Shown here piece by piece: positions 61,325 through 62,250 of a stretch of DNA of 64,000 nucleotides. The DNA is from Paralithodes platypus (Eukaryota; Arthropoda; Malacostraca; Decapoda; Lithodidae). The position numbers were made by a program, and so were the translations under genes. Position 1 is the first letter of the stretch; each line of letters begins with the position of its first letter. The DNA lies in the NCBI GenBank assembly GCA_032716605.1, contig CM064518.1:41254288-41318287 (forward strand), written 5' to 3'. A model generated the notes under the pieces. It made no database searches. It worked only from the letters and a program-made list of their open reading frames with translations, and was not told the DNA's origin.

Positions 61325-62250
61325 ACCTGCACTGTGGCGAGCTTAGCAAGGTCTGCTCTATGAAGGTAGACTCTCTCCCTCAGGTGCTGTGGCTGGTAGA
61401 ACTCCTCTCCAGGAACGTCAGGACGCTTGGCTGAGAAACTCACGTTCAAGATGCGAGAGTCAACGTCCGTGTCGTCCTAATGGTGGAATAAAATAATTAT
61501 AGCAATACAGTACATTTACATTTTTAATCAAATTGTATCCTATACTCAAGCATCTTAATAATCCCTAATGTTATTTGTACAAAACCTAAAATACACAATA
61601 AGTTGGCTGAATGAACAGCTGCATCAACTGGTGCTGGCTGCTACAGAAAGGAATCAAACCTGGGACAGCTGATTCAAATCTGAACATGCACAATATATTA
61701 TTTCTTCCATCACCCTCTTAATTTCATTCCTATCAGTTTATGCATTTCAACTTGAGACCATCCCTTATCTGCATCTCTTTTCCACTATTCCATGCTACAA
61801 GGTGATATGCAATTTACTAACCCTTTCCTGTTACTACAGTGGCATCTAGCTCATTTACTCTCATGAAGGAAGTTTATTATATTATACAGAATTAATATAT
61901 GAGTGAAATTCAACAGCTGTCAAACCAGCGTTGAGGAAAACAAAGTTGATGGATAAAGCACTCGTACGAGAGATCAGAATGTAAATGATAAATGTATTCT
62001 ACCAGTGTCATGAAAGTATTGGGGTGGCAATATTTGTGGACTTTACTAACCTGAATGTTAAATATATAAATGTTTTCCCGGGGGCAGGGTATGATGGCGG
62101 CCAGACCGTCGACGAAGTAAGAGAGGAGCGGCGAGAGGAAGGCCTCCTGGGTCATGTCCGCCAGCCTCACCGTGACAGAGTTGAACAGCATCGCCTCCGT
62201 CACCAGTCGTACCACCAGGCTCATCTCTGCCGTCACCTCGTTCAGTCCGT
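16930..62250 (-). CDS. stan: starry night/flamingo (CELSR) gene, 3' part: 32 exons, gene-level entry
   Basis: Seven-pass cadherin and adhesion GPCR. In Drosophila and vertebrates this protein forms homophilic bridges between cells and organises Frizzled and Van Gogh in planar cell polarity; it also guides axons and dendrites. Thirty-two minus-strand segments with family-like protein sequence join without a single phase conflict, giving about 2064 residues. Domain order matches the family: membrane-adjacent region (1-116), EGFs (117-about 250), LamG1 (about 265-456), EGF (457-508), LamG2 (509-650), two EGFs (about 675-750), EGF-Lam (about 755-855), HormR (856-920), GAIN (921-1260), GPS (1260-1278), 7TM (about 1290-1550), cytoplasmic tail (1551-2064). 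The cadherin repeats and start codon are outside the window. Exon boundaries are read by eye from conserved sequence, splice sites and phase, without transcript support. Confidence 0.95.
16958..21396 (-). other. intron 31 of stan (or 3' UTR of the read-through isoform)
   Basis: About 4.4 kb of AT-rich, largely unique sequence. It holds two short oligo-T-headed repeat pieces (17112-17215 and about 20578-20700) and a diverged tRNA-like SINE copy (20815-20965). No convincing exon with conserved protein sequence was seen. For transcripts that use the exon 31 stop, this sequence would be 3' UTR. Confidence 0.6.
21397..21578 (-). CDS. stan: stan exon 31: penultimate or alternative last coding exon
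   Basis: Residues 1997-2055: [36 protein letters not shown], then [18 protein letters not shown] and a stop at 21397-21399. Acceptor GCCAACAG after a pyrimidine-rich tract, phase 1, matching exon 30. The stop codon lies inside a good donor, CCGA|GTAAGA (exon end 21401). Reading through gives a tail ending ISDSE. Splicing replaces E and the stop and continues into exon 32. Proline/serine-rich, no known domain. Confidence 0.85.
22399..22577. mobile_element. MITE related to 8552-8688, in stan intron 30
   Basis: Starts GGTGACCGGACAACTTAATC, has inner words CAACTGGTTG and CCACTGGTTGAG, and ends GGGATCC. About 175 bp, ending 33 bp from the donor of exon 30. A clear target duplication was not found. 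Confidence 0.6.
22611..23136 (-). CDS. stan: stan exon 30: tail with tandem YSPD heptads
   Basis: The largest exon in the window (526 bases, residues 1822-1996). It is built of repeated [RK]-[RK]-[YF]-S-P-D-[ST] units: at least eight Y/F-S-P-D/E sites, three in strict seven-residue tandem (RRYSPDT), plus a duplicated [12 protein letters not shown] block and a G6 run. It ends [16 protein letters not shown]. Acceptor TATTAG, donor GAAG|GTGGGT. Without the splice the frame ends GGWDC at 22594. Basic, proline-directed phosphorylation-type sequence, predicted disordered. No family-wide counterpart is known to me. Confidence 0.87.
23485..23618 (-). CDS. stan: stan exon 29: cytoplasmic tail
   Basis: Residues 1777-1821: [20 protein letters not shown] then [20 protein letters not shown] and RYIEQ. 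Acceptor CTTCAG, donor CAG|GTTAGT. Phase 2 in, 0 out. No recognised domain; polar and likely disordered. Confidence 0.85.
23696..23922. mobile_element. TTAA-flanked MITE, 227 bp, in stan intron 28
   Basis: TTAACCCTTTCAGGCTCC at the left and TGAAAGGGTTAA at the right: a 12-bp perfect inverted terminus that includes the TTAA. Internal GACGCAGGTACGTC is a short palindrome. Confidence 0.7.
24196..24396 (-). CDS. stan: stan exon 28: proline-rich tail segment
   Basis: Residues 1710-1776: [62 protein letters not shown]. Low homology but in-phase, with good splice sites (acceptor CCTCAG, donor AAAG|GTACAC). PPAPPP is a potential SH3/EVH1-type ligand. Confidence 0.85.
24775..24936 (-). CDS. stan: stan exon 27: conserved acidic-serine tail motif
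   Basis: Residues 1656-1709: [20 protein letters not shown] then [18 protein letters not shown], ending [11 protein letters not shown]. The alternating S-E/D-S-E-S-E-L-S-L-x followed by A-S-x-H-S-S-D-x-D-x is the most conserved cytoplasmic block of CELSR proteins. Acceptor GTACAG, donor CAG|GTCAGT. The 4-kb intron to exon 26 is filled with nested transposons, and another short exon there cannot be ruled out. Confidence 0.9.
25183..25935 (-). mobile_element. LINE family 3 copy, 3' part (minus)
   Basis: Minus frame includes [40 protein letters not shown] and the W-V-H-H-G-K-K-R-C segment. Its 5' continuation is displaced by a LINE 2 insertion and resumes at 27477. Confidence 0.85.
25936..27476 (+). 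mobile_element. LINE family 2 (Jockey-like), RT to 3' end, one frameshift
   Basis: RT motifs in order: [69 protein letters not shown] (catalytic Y-A-D-D near 26340). The frame breaks at about 26805 (TCTATTCAAAAC), then continues with [16 protein letters not shown] and the C-P-G-C...H...C zinc motif to GLFGQAA at 27459. Ends with (AAC)n. Direct repeats ACACTGAA on each side mark insertion into LINE 3. Confidence 0.9.
27477..28550 (-). mobile_element. LINE family 3 copy, 5' part (minus), split by SINE C
   Basis: Continues the LINE 3 of 25183-25935. Minus-strand RT pieces: [14 protein letters not shown] (27640 region), then 27916-28390 with [57 protein letters not shown], and the 5' end [18 protein letters not shown] near 28550. 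Several stops. The SINE C insert occupies about 27700-27915. Confidence 0.85.
27700..27915 (-). mobile_element. tRNA-like SINE (family C, copy 2)
   Basis: Contains, on the minus strand, CATCCTGGGTTCGAGTCC-like B-box sequence (here ATCATGGGTTCGAATCC), GTGGTGCGATGTATAAGG and the end TTGTTGGAAGGAACATAATA. Family C copies also at 31637-31860, 54490-54660 and 20815-20965. Confidence 0.75.
28630..28942. mobile_element. TTAA-flanked MITE carrying three TGACGC...GCGTCA palindromes
   Basis: Ends TTAACTCCTTCAGAC and GTCTGAAAGAGTTAA are inverted repeats. Inside, CATATGACGCTAGGGCGTCATATA (28808-28831) and two copies of CATATGACGCGGTAGCGTCAT (about 28860 and 28904) are near-perfect palindromes. In stan intron 26. 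Confidence 0.7.
29003..29264 (-). CDS. stan: stan exon 26: cytoplasmic tail, serine/threonine-rich
   Basis: Residues 1569-1655: [18 protein letters not shown], then a Ser/Thr-rich and GGGGRG segment, then [25 protein letters not shown]. It continues exon 25 in phase 0. The donor AATG|GTGGGT is placed by phase to exon 27. If it is not used, the frame runs into the intron and stops at 28971, giving a short tail ending HDRT. Confidence 0.85.
29599..29863 (-). CDS. stan: stan exon 25: transmembrane helices 6 and 7
   Basis: Residues 1480-1568. TM6 is [22 protein letters not shown]7 is [20 protein letters not shown] followed by [15 protein letters not shown]. The G-A-T-W-V and F-x-S-x-F-I-L-x-x-Y-C-x-L-N patterns are those of CELSR receptors. 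The cytoplasmic tail then starts with a possible palmitoylation cysteine (FLTCTGKK). Acceptor CTACAG, donor TCG|GTCAGT. Confidence 0.95.
30186..30332 (-). CDS. stan: stan exon 24: extracellular loop 2 and transmembrane helix 5
   Basis: Residues 1431-1479: [20 protein letters not shown] then [19 protein letters not shown]. The loop-2 C-W pair, which bonds to the TM3 cysteine, is present, and G-P-V is the TM5 motif. The following intracellular loop 3 is short ([11 protein letters not shown]). Acceptor TTACAG, donor GAG|GTGAGT. Confidence 0.95.
30796..31016 (-). CDS. stan: stan exon 23: transmembrane helices 3 and 4
   Basis: Residues 1358-1430: [22 protein letters not shown]... then [11 protein letters not shown], with the conserved extracellular cysteine before TM3 and the adhesion-GPCR TM3 motif [26 protein letters not shown] is TM4, and YGNY leads into extracellular loop 2. 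Acceptor CCCCAG, donor CTT|GTGAGT. The upstream intron starts directly with sequence derived from an antisense LINE. Confidence 0.95.
31060..31636 (+). mobile_element. LINE family 3, 3' part, in stan intron 22
   Basis: Plus-strand peptides [60 protein letters not shown], then the terminus ERRH followed by 3' sequence GGACAAGAGACTGAAACTGC. Antisense to stan and only about 40 bp from exon 23. Confidence 0.85.
31637..31860 (+). mobile_element. tRNA-like SINE (family C, copy 3)
   Basis: Full copy: GTGTGTACATGCTTAGATTG, GTCTTCGTGGTGCGATG, GGTTCGAGTCC (B box), then GGTTGTTGGAAGGAACATAA. It directly follows the 3' end of LINE 3. Confidence 0.78.
32580..33785 (+). mobile_element. degenerate RTE-like LINE, split by insertions
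   Basis: Plus-strand fragments [12 protein letters not shown] (about 32925) and [30 protein letters not shown] (33370-33580) with many stops. Interrupted by a T-rich insert (about 32700-32880) and by the LINE 5 tail at 32948-33268. Ends near an A-run at 33781. Confidence 0.6.
32948..33268 (-). mobile_element. LINE family 5 3' tail with (TATC)n end
   Basis: Minus frame: [40 protein letters not shown], then [20 protein letters not shown] and [11 protein letters not shown]. The 3' end is the TATCTATC tract at 32951. Nearly the same as 53098-53400. Confidence 0.88.
34016..34234 (-). CDS. stan: stan exon 22: transmembrane helices 1 and 2
   Basis: Seventy-three codons (1285-1357), phase 0/0. After [11 protein letters not shown] comes TM1 (about 1296-1318, [20 protein letters not shown]), then intracellular loop 1 with [15 protein letters not shown], then TM2 (about 1334-1350, [18 protein letters not shown]). 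The N-x-x-x-I-H-K-N-L loop is typical of class B2 receptors. Acceptor AAGCAG, donor GAG|GTGGGT. Confidence 0.95.
34235..35555 (-). other. stan intron 21
   Basis: No coding sequence. Contains a TTAACCCTCTGCATTCGAC repeat end at 34386 and a short imperfect duplication around GAAGCCCATCCGGGC (35090-35160). Otherwise unremarkable. Confidence 0.6.
35556..35700 (-). CDS. stan: stan exon 21: GPS motif (GAIN end)
   Basis: Residues 1236-1284: [20 protein letters not shown] then [18 protein letters not shown]. The four-cysteine GPS pattern is complete with exon 20, with C1266-T-C1268-S-H1270-L1271-S1272. The H-L-[ST] tripeptide used for GAIN autoproteolysis is intact, so cleavage between L1271 and S1272 and a tethered agonist starting SSFAVIL are predicted. 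Acceptor TTACAG, donor GAG|GTTGGT. Confidence 0.95.
35987..36275 (-). CDS. stan: stan exon 20: GAIN domain, subdomain B
   Basis: Residues 1140-1235: [51 protein letters not shown], then [21 protein letters not shown]-x-x-x-R-x-L-G-x-L-L-P and N-P-Q-C-V-x-W are family motifs; the second is the first half of the GPS cysteine framework. Acceptor TTACAG, donor AG|GTCAGG. The 3' boundary may be off by one or two bases. Confidence 0.92.
36662..36922 (-). CDS. stan: stan exon 19: GAIN domain, A/B transition
   Basis: Residues 1053-1139: [20 protein letters not shown], then [13 protein letters not shown] and [14 protein letters not shown], then [15 protein letters not shown]. The V-x-I-P-K-Y-N-N-Y pattern is diagnostic for CELSR GAIN. 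Acceptor TTACAG, donor ATG|GTTAGT. Confidence 0.94.
37024..37313. mobile_element. TTAA-flanked MITE with GGACGC palindrome, in stan intron 18
   Basis: Left TTAACACTTTCCC, right (inverted) TTAACACTCTACCG. Carries TTGGACGCAACATTTGCGTCCAA-like palindrome at about 37076 and TTGGACGCTAATGTCGCGACC at about 37040. Confidence 0.65.
37530..37680 (+). repeat. TTAAAATGTAAAACTTGC repeat (family T), diverged copy
   Basis: AAAATGTAAAACTTGCAAAC, then CAAAATCGCTATGTGGAAAC, then CACCACATAGGGTGTACAT. The same 150 bases as the left end of the repeat at 47905; other copies at 50151 and (inverted) 49680-49816 and 51718-51990. Confidence 0.8.
37771..37957 (-). CDS. stan: stan exon 18: GAIN domain A, continued
   Basis: Residues 991-1052: [20 protein letters not shown], then [16 protein letters not shown] and [13 protein letters not shown]. 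It matches the family pattern N-L-V-x-x-A-S-x-L-L...W-x-x-I. The acceptor ACTAG is TAG rather than CAG but phase and homology fit. Donor TTG|GTATGT. Confidence 0.92.
38000..38135 (-). mobile_element. short LINE family 5 tail remnant
   Basis: GATGCTTTGATCCCCAAGGG then GGTGGCCACAAAT corresponds to the last 50 bases of LINE 5 (ACGCCGTGATCCCCGAAGGG). Confidence 0.55.
38503..38712 (-). CDS. stan: stan exon 17: GAIN domain, helical subdomain A
   Basis: Seventy codons (921-990), phase 0/0: [20 protein letters not shown], then [20 protein letters not shown] and [11 protein letters not shown]. Hydrophobic-heptad helices and the G-x-D-V-x-x-A-x-x-L-L pattern fit GAIN subdomain A. Acceptor GCACAG, donor CAG|GTCAGC. 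Confidence 0.92.
39111..39307 (-). CDS. stan: stan exon 16: hormone-receptor (HormR) domain
   Basis: Residues 855-920: [20 protein letters not shown], then [18 protein letters not shown], then [20 protein letters not shown]. The C-P-x-x-F-x-x-x-I-W-W, C-P-x-G and G-W-x-P-P-x-x-F-N-C signature is that of HormR, which in adhesion GPCRs sits before the GAIN domain. Acceptor TTTCAG, donor TTG|GTAAGT. Confidence 0.95.
39496..39679 (-). CDS. stan: stan exon 15: laminin-type EGF domain
   Basis: Residues 794-854: [20 protein letters not shown] then [20 protein letters not shown] and [16 protein letters not shown]. This is a complete EGF-Lam domain with the C-x-C-x-x-x-G-S, C-D-P-x-x-G-Q-C and G-R-x-C-D-x-C motifs. 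Acceptor CCTCAG, donor GAGA|GTAAGT. The intron to exon 14 contains a plus-strand LINE with a long open frame. Confidence 0.95.
40150..42867 (+). mobile_element. LINE family 1 with an 878-codon open reading frame and poly-A tail
   Basis: Non-LTR retrotransposon in stan intron 14, antisense. The open frame (40126-42762) holds the end of an AP endonuclease ([10 protein letters not shown] at about residue 69, S-S-D-H at about 141), then [50 protein letters not shown] (about 511), [25 protein letters not shown] (Y-A-D-D about 598), and a C-terminal C-x-x-x-W/H-V-W segment. Poly-A at 42843-42867. The endonuclease N-terminus is missing, so it is 5'-truncated; the true left edge is uncertain, and the first 20-30 codons may be host sequence. 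Clade not assigned (Jockey/CR1 group likely). Confidence 0.93.
43018..43195 (-). mobile_element. tRNA-derived SINE related to family A, in stan intron 14
   Basis: On the minus strand: ACCTGTGGTACATTGGTTAG (A-box region), CCGGGTTCGTTTCCCGGGC (T-arm and B box), then GGTCACCTTAGCAGCAAATT and AGGTACCTAGTGATAGTGG, the same core as family A. Diverged. Confidence 0.7.
43246..43385 (-). CDS. stan: stan exon 14: cysteine-rich region entering EGF-Lam
   Basis: Residues 747-793: [47 protein letters not shown]. The C-G-P-C-x-C and D-C-N-K-T-T-G-x-C patterns are typical of the laminin-type EGF pair before HormR in CELSR. Acceptor TTGCAG, donor GAG|GTAAAT. Phase 0 at the 3' end. Confidence 0.93.
44165..46320 (+). 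mobile_element. degenerate Jockey-like LINE (relative of family 2)
   Basis: Broken plus frames: [50 protein letters not shown], then [24 protein letters not shown], and after an insert [20 protein letters not shown] at 46205-46270. The I-P-I-L-K-P-G-K motif is typical of the Jockey clade. A repeat D copy (45960-46140, minus) and a TATC tract (45857-45874) interrupt it. Confidence 0.8.
45960..46140 (-). mobile_element. repeat family D copy inside the Jockey-like LINE
   Basis: GGGGGTGGCCGACTCAAGAC, CCAGGTCACCCAGGAGAATA and CCCAGAGACCTGGGTCACC match 11640-11900 in inverse orientation. Confidence 0.65.
46571..46719 (-). CDS. stan: stan exon 13: EGF 5 end and EGF 6
   Basis: Residues 698-746: [45 protein letters not shown]. 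Two EGF halves with the C-x-C-x-x-G-Y-x-G-x-x-C signature. Acceptor TCACCAG, donor CAG|GTATGT. The upstream intron (to exon 12) carries nested TIR elements and no sign of a skipped coding exon; the phases match exactly. Confidence 0.93.
47374..47823. mobile_element. TTAA-flanked MITE, 450 bp, with duplicated GGACGCAAACC...GCGTC motif
   Basis: Left TTAACCCGCTGAGTACCAGC, right (inverted) TTAACCCACTGAGCCCCAGC. Near the right end GGACGCAAACCATGCGTCGC and GGACGCAAACCCTGCGTCGC occur 40 bp apart. Nested in the 46903-49968 element. Confidence 0.72.
47905..49816. mobile_element. 1.9-kb element with about 130-bp terminal inverted repeats (family T)
   Basis: TTAAAATGTAAAACTTGCAA at 47905 and its inverse ending at 49816 begin inverted repeats of about 130 bp with very few differences. 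TTAA at each outer end fits a TTAA target. The interior is AT-rich with only a 60-codon ORF. An 89-bp palindrome lies at 49327-49415. Confidence 0.65.
49327..49415. repeat. 89-bp near-perfect palindrome
   Basis: Arms 49327-49370 and 49372-49415 (44 bases each) are complementary except for one position, with a single T at the centre. Left arm begins AATACTTTTAGGCCTGTATA. Confidence 0.95.
50151..50285 (+). repeat. family T repeat, forward copy
   Basis: TTAAAATGTAAAACTTGCAA to AATAAAAGAAC, almost identical to 47905-48035. In the intron between exons 12 and 13, 125 bp from exon 12. Confidence 0.9.
50410..50549 (-). CDS. stan: stan exon 12: LamG2 end and start of EGF 5
   Basis: Residues 651-696: [20 protein letters not shown] then [20 protein letters not shown] and CIDTWHG. 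The E-G-V-x-x-G-C motif ends LamG2, and the cysteine series begins an EGF completed by exon 13. Acceptor GTGCAG, donor TGG|GTAAGC. Ends two bases into a glycine codon. Confidence 0.93.
50717..50977 (-). CDS. stan: stan exon 11: laminin-G domain 2, main part
   Basis: Residues 564-650 (87 codons, phase 0/0): [33 protein letters not shown] and [22 protein letters not shown]-x-W-H-x-V/L and V-G-G are LamG hallmarks, and G-F-x-G-C-I is the closing motif. Acceptor GATACAG, donor AAG|GTGAGG. Confidence 0.94.
51375..51541 (-). CDS. stan: stan exon 10: laminin-G domain 2, first part
   Basis: Residues 508-563, [15 protein letters not shown] then [14 protein letters not shown]. The SFRTRxxxGLLM pattern is the LamG2 beta-strand pair. 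Acceptor TGTACAG, donor GAG|GTCAGT. Exons 10-12 together lie between two near-identical inverted copies of a repeat (50151-50285 forward, 51718-51990 reverse). Confidence 0.92.
51718..51990 (-). repeat. family T repeat, inverted long copy
   Basis: Inverse complement of 47905-48190 over about 273 bases, including GTCCCGGACTTCCCAAACTT and CACCCTATGTGGTGGATTGT. Ends TTTTACATTTTAA at 51990. In the intron between exons 9 and 10. A more diverged inverted copy follows at about 52135-52330. Confidence 0.9.
52452..52606 (-). CDS. stan: stan exon 9: EGF between the two LamG domains
   Basis: Residues 457-507: [14 protein letters not shown] then [20 protein letters not shown] and [15 protein letters not shown]. 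This six-cysteine EGF with C-x-N-G-G-x-C and G-W-x-G-x-x-C is the EGF that separates LamG1 and LamG2. Acceptor TTTTTAG, donor AAG|GTCAGT. Phase 2 in, phase 1 out. Confidence 0.94.
52739..53090 (-). mobile_element. retroposon 3' end headed by a T-run
   Basis: A 28-base T-run followed by AGTAGTTTAACCAGACCACC and GAGCTCTCACAGGGCTGGCC. Shorter relatives with the same TTTAACCAGAC start are at 17112-17215 and 20578-20700. Minus-strand poly-A retroelement tail of unknown family; contains no clear protein motif. Confidence 0.6.
53098..53640 (-). mobile_element. LINE family 5 (RTE-like) 3' part with intact C-terminal frame
   Basis: 174-codon minus frame: [80 protein letters not shown], ending [11 protein letters not shown]. 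The 3' end is (TATC)n at 53095. No stops over the whole segment, so a young copy, 5'-truncated. Confidence 0.9.
53946..54110 (-). CDS. stan: stan exon 8: end of laminin-G domain 1
   Basis: Residues 402-455. Reads [20 protein letters not shown], then [20 protein letters not shown] and [15 protein letters not shown]. The PLQVGGLP and F-x-G-C motifs mark the closing strands and last cysteine of a LamG domain. Acceptor CCCCAG, donor CTC|GTAAGT. The codon split at the 3' end is completed by exon 9 to serine. Confidence 0.92.
54356..54465 (-). CDS. stan: stan exon 7: laminin-G domain 1, continuation
   Basis: Short exon of 110 bases encoding [28 protein letters not shown] and QILHPR. The [13 protein letters not shown] motif is a CELSR LamG1 signature. 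It is not a long open frame, so it would be missed by ORF length alone; it was found from the flanking acceptor CTTGCAG, the donor AAG|GTAATA and the phase match to exons 6 and 8. Confidence 0.9.
54490..54660 (+). mobile_element. tRNA-like SINE (family C, copy 4), in stan intron 6
   Basis: GTAGGCAGTGTCCACCAACC, GTGGTGCGATGTATAAGG, GGGTTCGAGTCCACGG, ending GAAGGAACATAATA. Lacks a short GTGTGAGCA segment present in other copies, just 25 bp upstream of the exon 7 acceptor. Confidence 0.8.
55025..55229 (-). CDS. stan: stan exon 6: laminin-G domain 1, middle
   Basis: Residues 296-364, [20 protein letters not shown] onward, including the DG-L-L-x-Y-N-G-R motif and [13 protein letters not shown], both standard LamG strands. 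The acceptor TTTACAG begins with C to finish a serine codon from exon 5. Donor AGG|GTGAGT. Phase 0 at the 3' end. Confidence 0.94.
55615..57420 (+). mobile_element. LINE family 5, RT to 3' end, split by a 0.6-kb insert
   Basis: [17 protein letters not shown] start, then [47 protein letters not shown] (catalytic Y-A-D-D replaced by F-V-D-D), [15 protein letters not shown] to 56173. After an unrelated 56225-56845 segment it resumes with [20 protein letters not shown] and [18 protein letters not shown]. Ends GGGGATCATGGCATCTTGAA with (GAAT)n/(GATA)n. Frameshifts and stops show decay. Confidence 0.82.
57490..57727 (-). CDS. stan: stan exon 5: third EGF and start of laminin-G domain 1
   Basis: Residues 218-295 with split codons at both ends. 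The first half is an EGF rich in cysteine with a glycine/serine-rich insert (SGGGSSGG). The second half begins LamG1 with [20 protein letters not shown], closely matching the family pattern S-x-F-L-T-F-P-x-L-R-Q-R-H-R. Acceptor AAACAG; donor AG|GTCCGT, a less common +4 to +6 sequence. Confidence 0.94.
57883..58018 (-). CDS. stan: stan exon 4: EGF-like domain
   Basis: Residues 172-216 plus one base. Reads [18 protein letters not shown] followed by [19 protein letters not shown], a calcium-binding-type EGF with a D-x-E-V-N-x-C start. Acceptor TTACAG, donor CTG|GTAAGT. The acceptor lies about 15 bp from one arm of a 220-bp inverted repeat (58030-58248) that contains CCTAA/TTAGG units. Confidence 0.94.
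58030..58248. repeat. 220-bp inverted repeat with CCTAA/TTAGG units at its centre
   Basis: Left arm TAAGATTAGGAGTAGTGGGC...CATTAACCTAACCTAACC and right arm its inverse with a small insertion (GGTTGTTTGGTTAGG). The centre lies between AACCTAGTACTACATG and AATACTAGGTTAGG. The CCTAA units match the arthropod telomere repeat TTAGG. About 12 bp upstream of exon 4. Confidence 0.88.
58846..59154. mobile_element. hAT-like MITE with exact 8-bp target duplication
   Basis: GGCTAGCC at 58846-58853 and 59147-59154 flank a 293-bp element beginning CAGGGTGTCAA and ending TTGACACCCTG. CAGGG-type ends and 8-bp duplications are hAT superfamily traits. No ORF. In stan intron 3. Confidence 0.88.
59155..59772 (-). 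other. rest of stan intron 3
   Basis: Short CCTAA run (59159-59175), a 40-bp tandem duplication around CTAAACCCAGCTCACGTTCC (59213-59285), and a TTAACCCATTAGTACCAAC repeat end. No coding sequence. Confidence 0.6.
59773..59937 (-). CDS. stan: stan exon 3: split EGF-like segment
   Basis: Residues 117-171. It carries [21 protein letters not shown] and [24 protein letters not shown], the characteristic EGF with a long insert that opens the EGF/LamG block of CELSR proteins. Fifty-five codons, phase 0/0. Acceptor TTTTCAG, donor AAA|GTGAGT. Cysteines at the ends of the segment pair with those in exon 4. Confidence 0.94.
61265..61325. repeat. (CA)n microsatellite adjoining the exon 2 donor
   Basis: CA/TACA array whose last units form the GT of the minus-strand splice donor of exon 2. 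Confidence 0.95.
61327..61476 (-). CDS. stan: stan exon 2: membrane-adjacent region, second half
   Basis: Residues 67-116, starting [18 protein letters not shown], which matches the conserved D-V-x-x-x-L-N-V-S-F-S-A of the family. Exactly 50 codons, phase 0 at both ends. Acceptor CATTAG. The donor CAG|GTGTGT is the first unit of a long GT/CA microsatellite (plus-strand 61265-61326), so the 5' splice site is a weak U1 match embedded in a length-variable repeat. Confidence 0.9.
62051..62250 (-). CDS. stan: stan exon 1 in window: region after the cadherin repeats
   Basis: Encodes residues 1-66, with the motifs [18 protein letters not shown] and ENIYIFNIQ that follow the last cadherin repeat in all Flamingo/CELSR proteins. 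The acceptor is TTTACAG before 62250. Two bases complete a codon from an upstream exon outside the window. The donor is CAG|GTTAGT at 62051/62050. Extracellular, part of the membrane-adjacent region between the cadherins and the first EGF. Confidence 0.93.
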
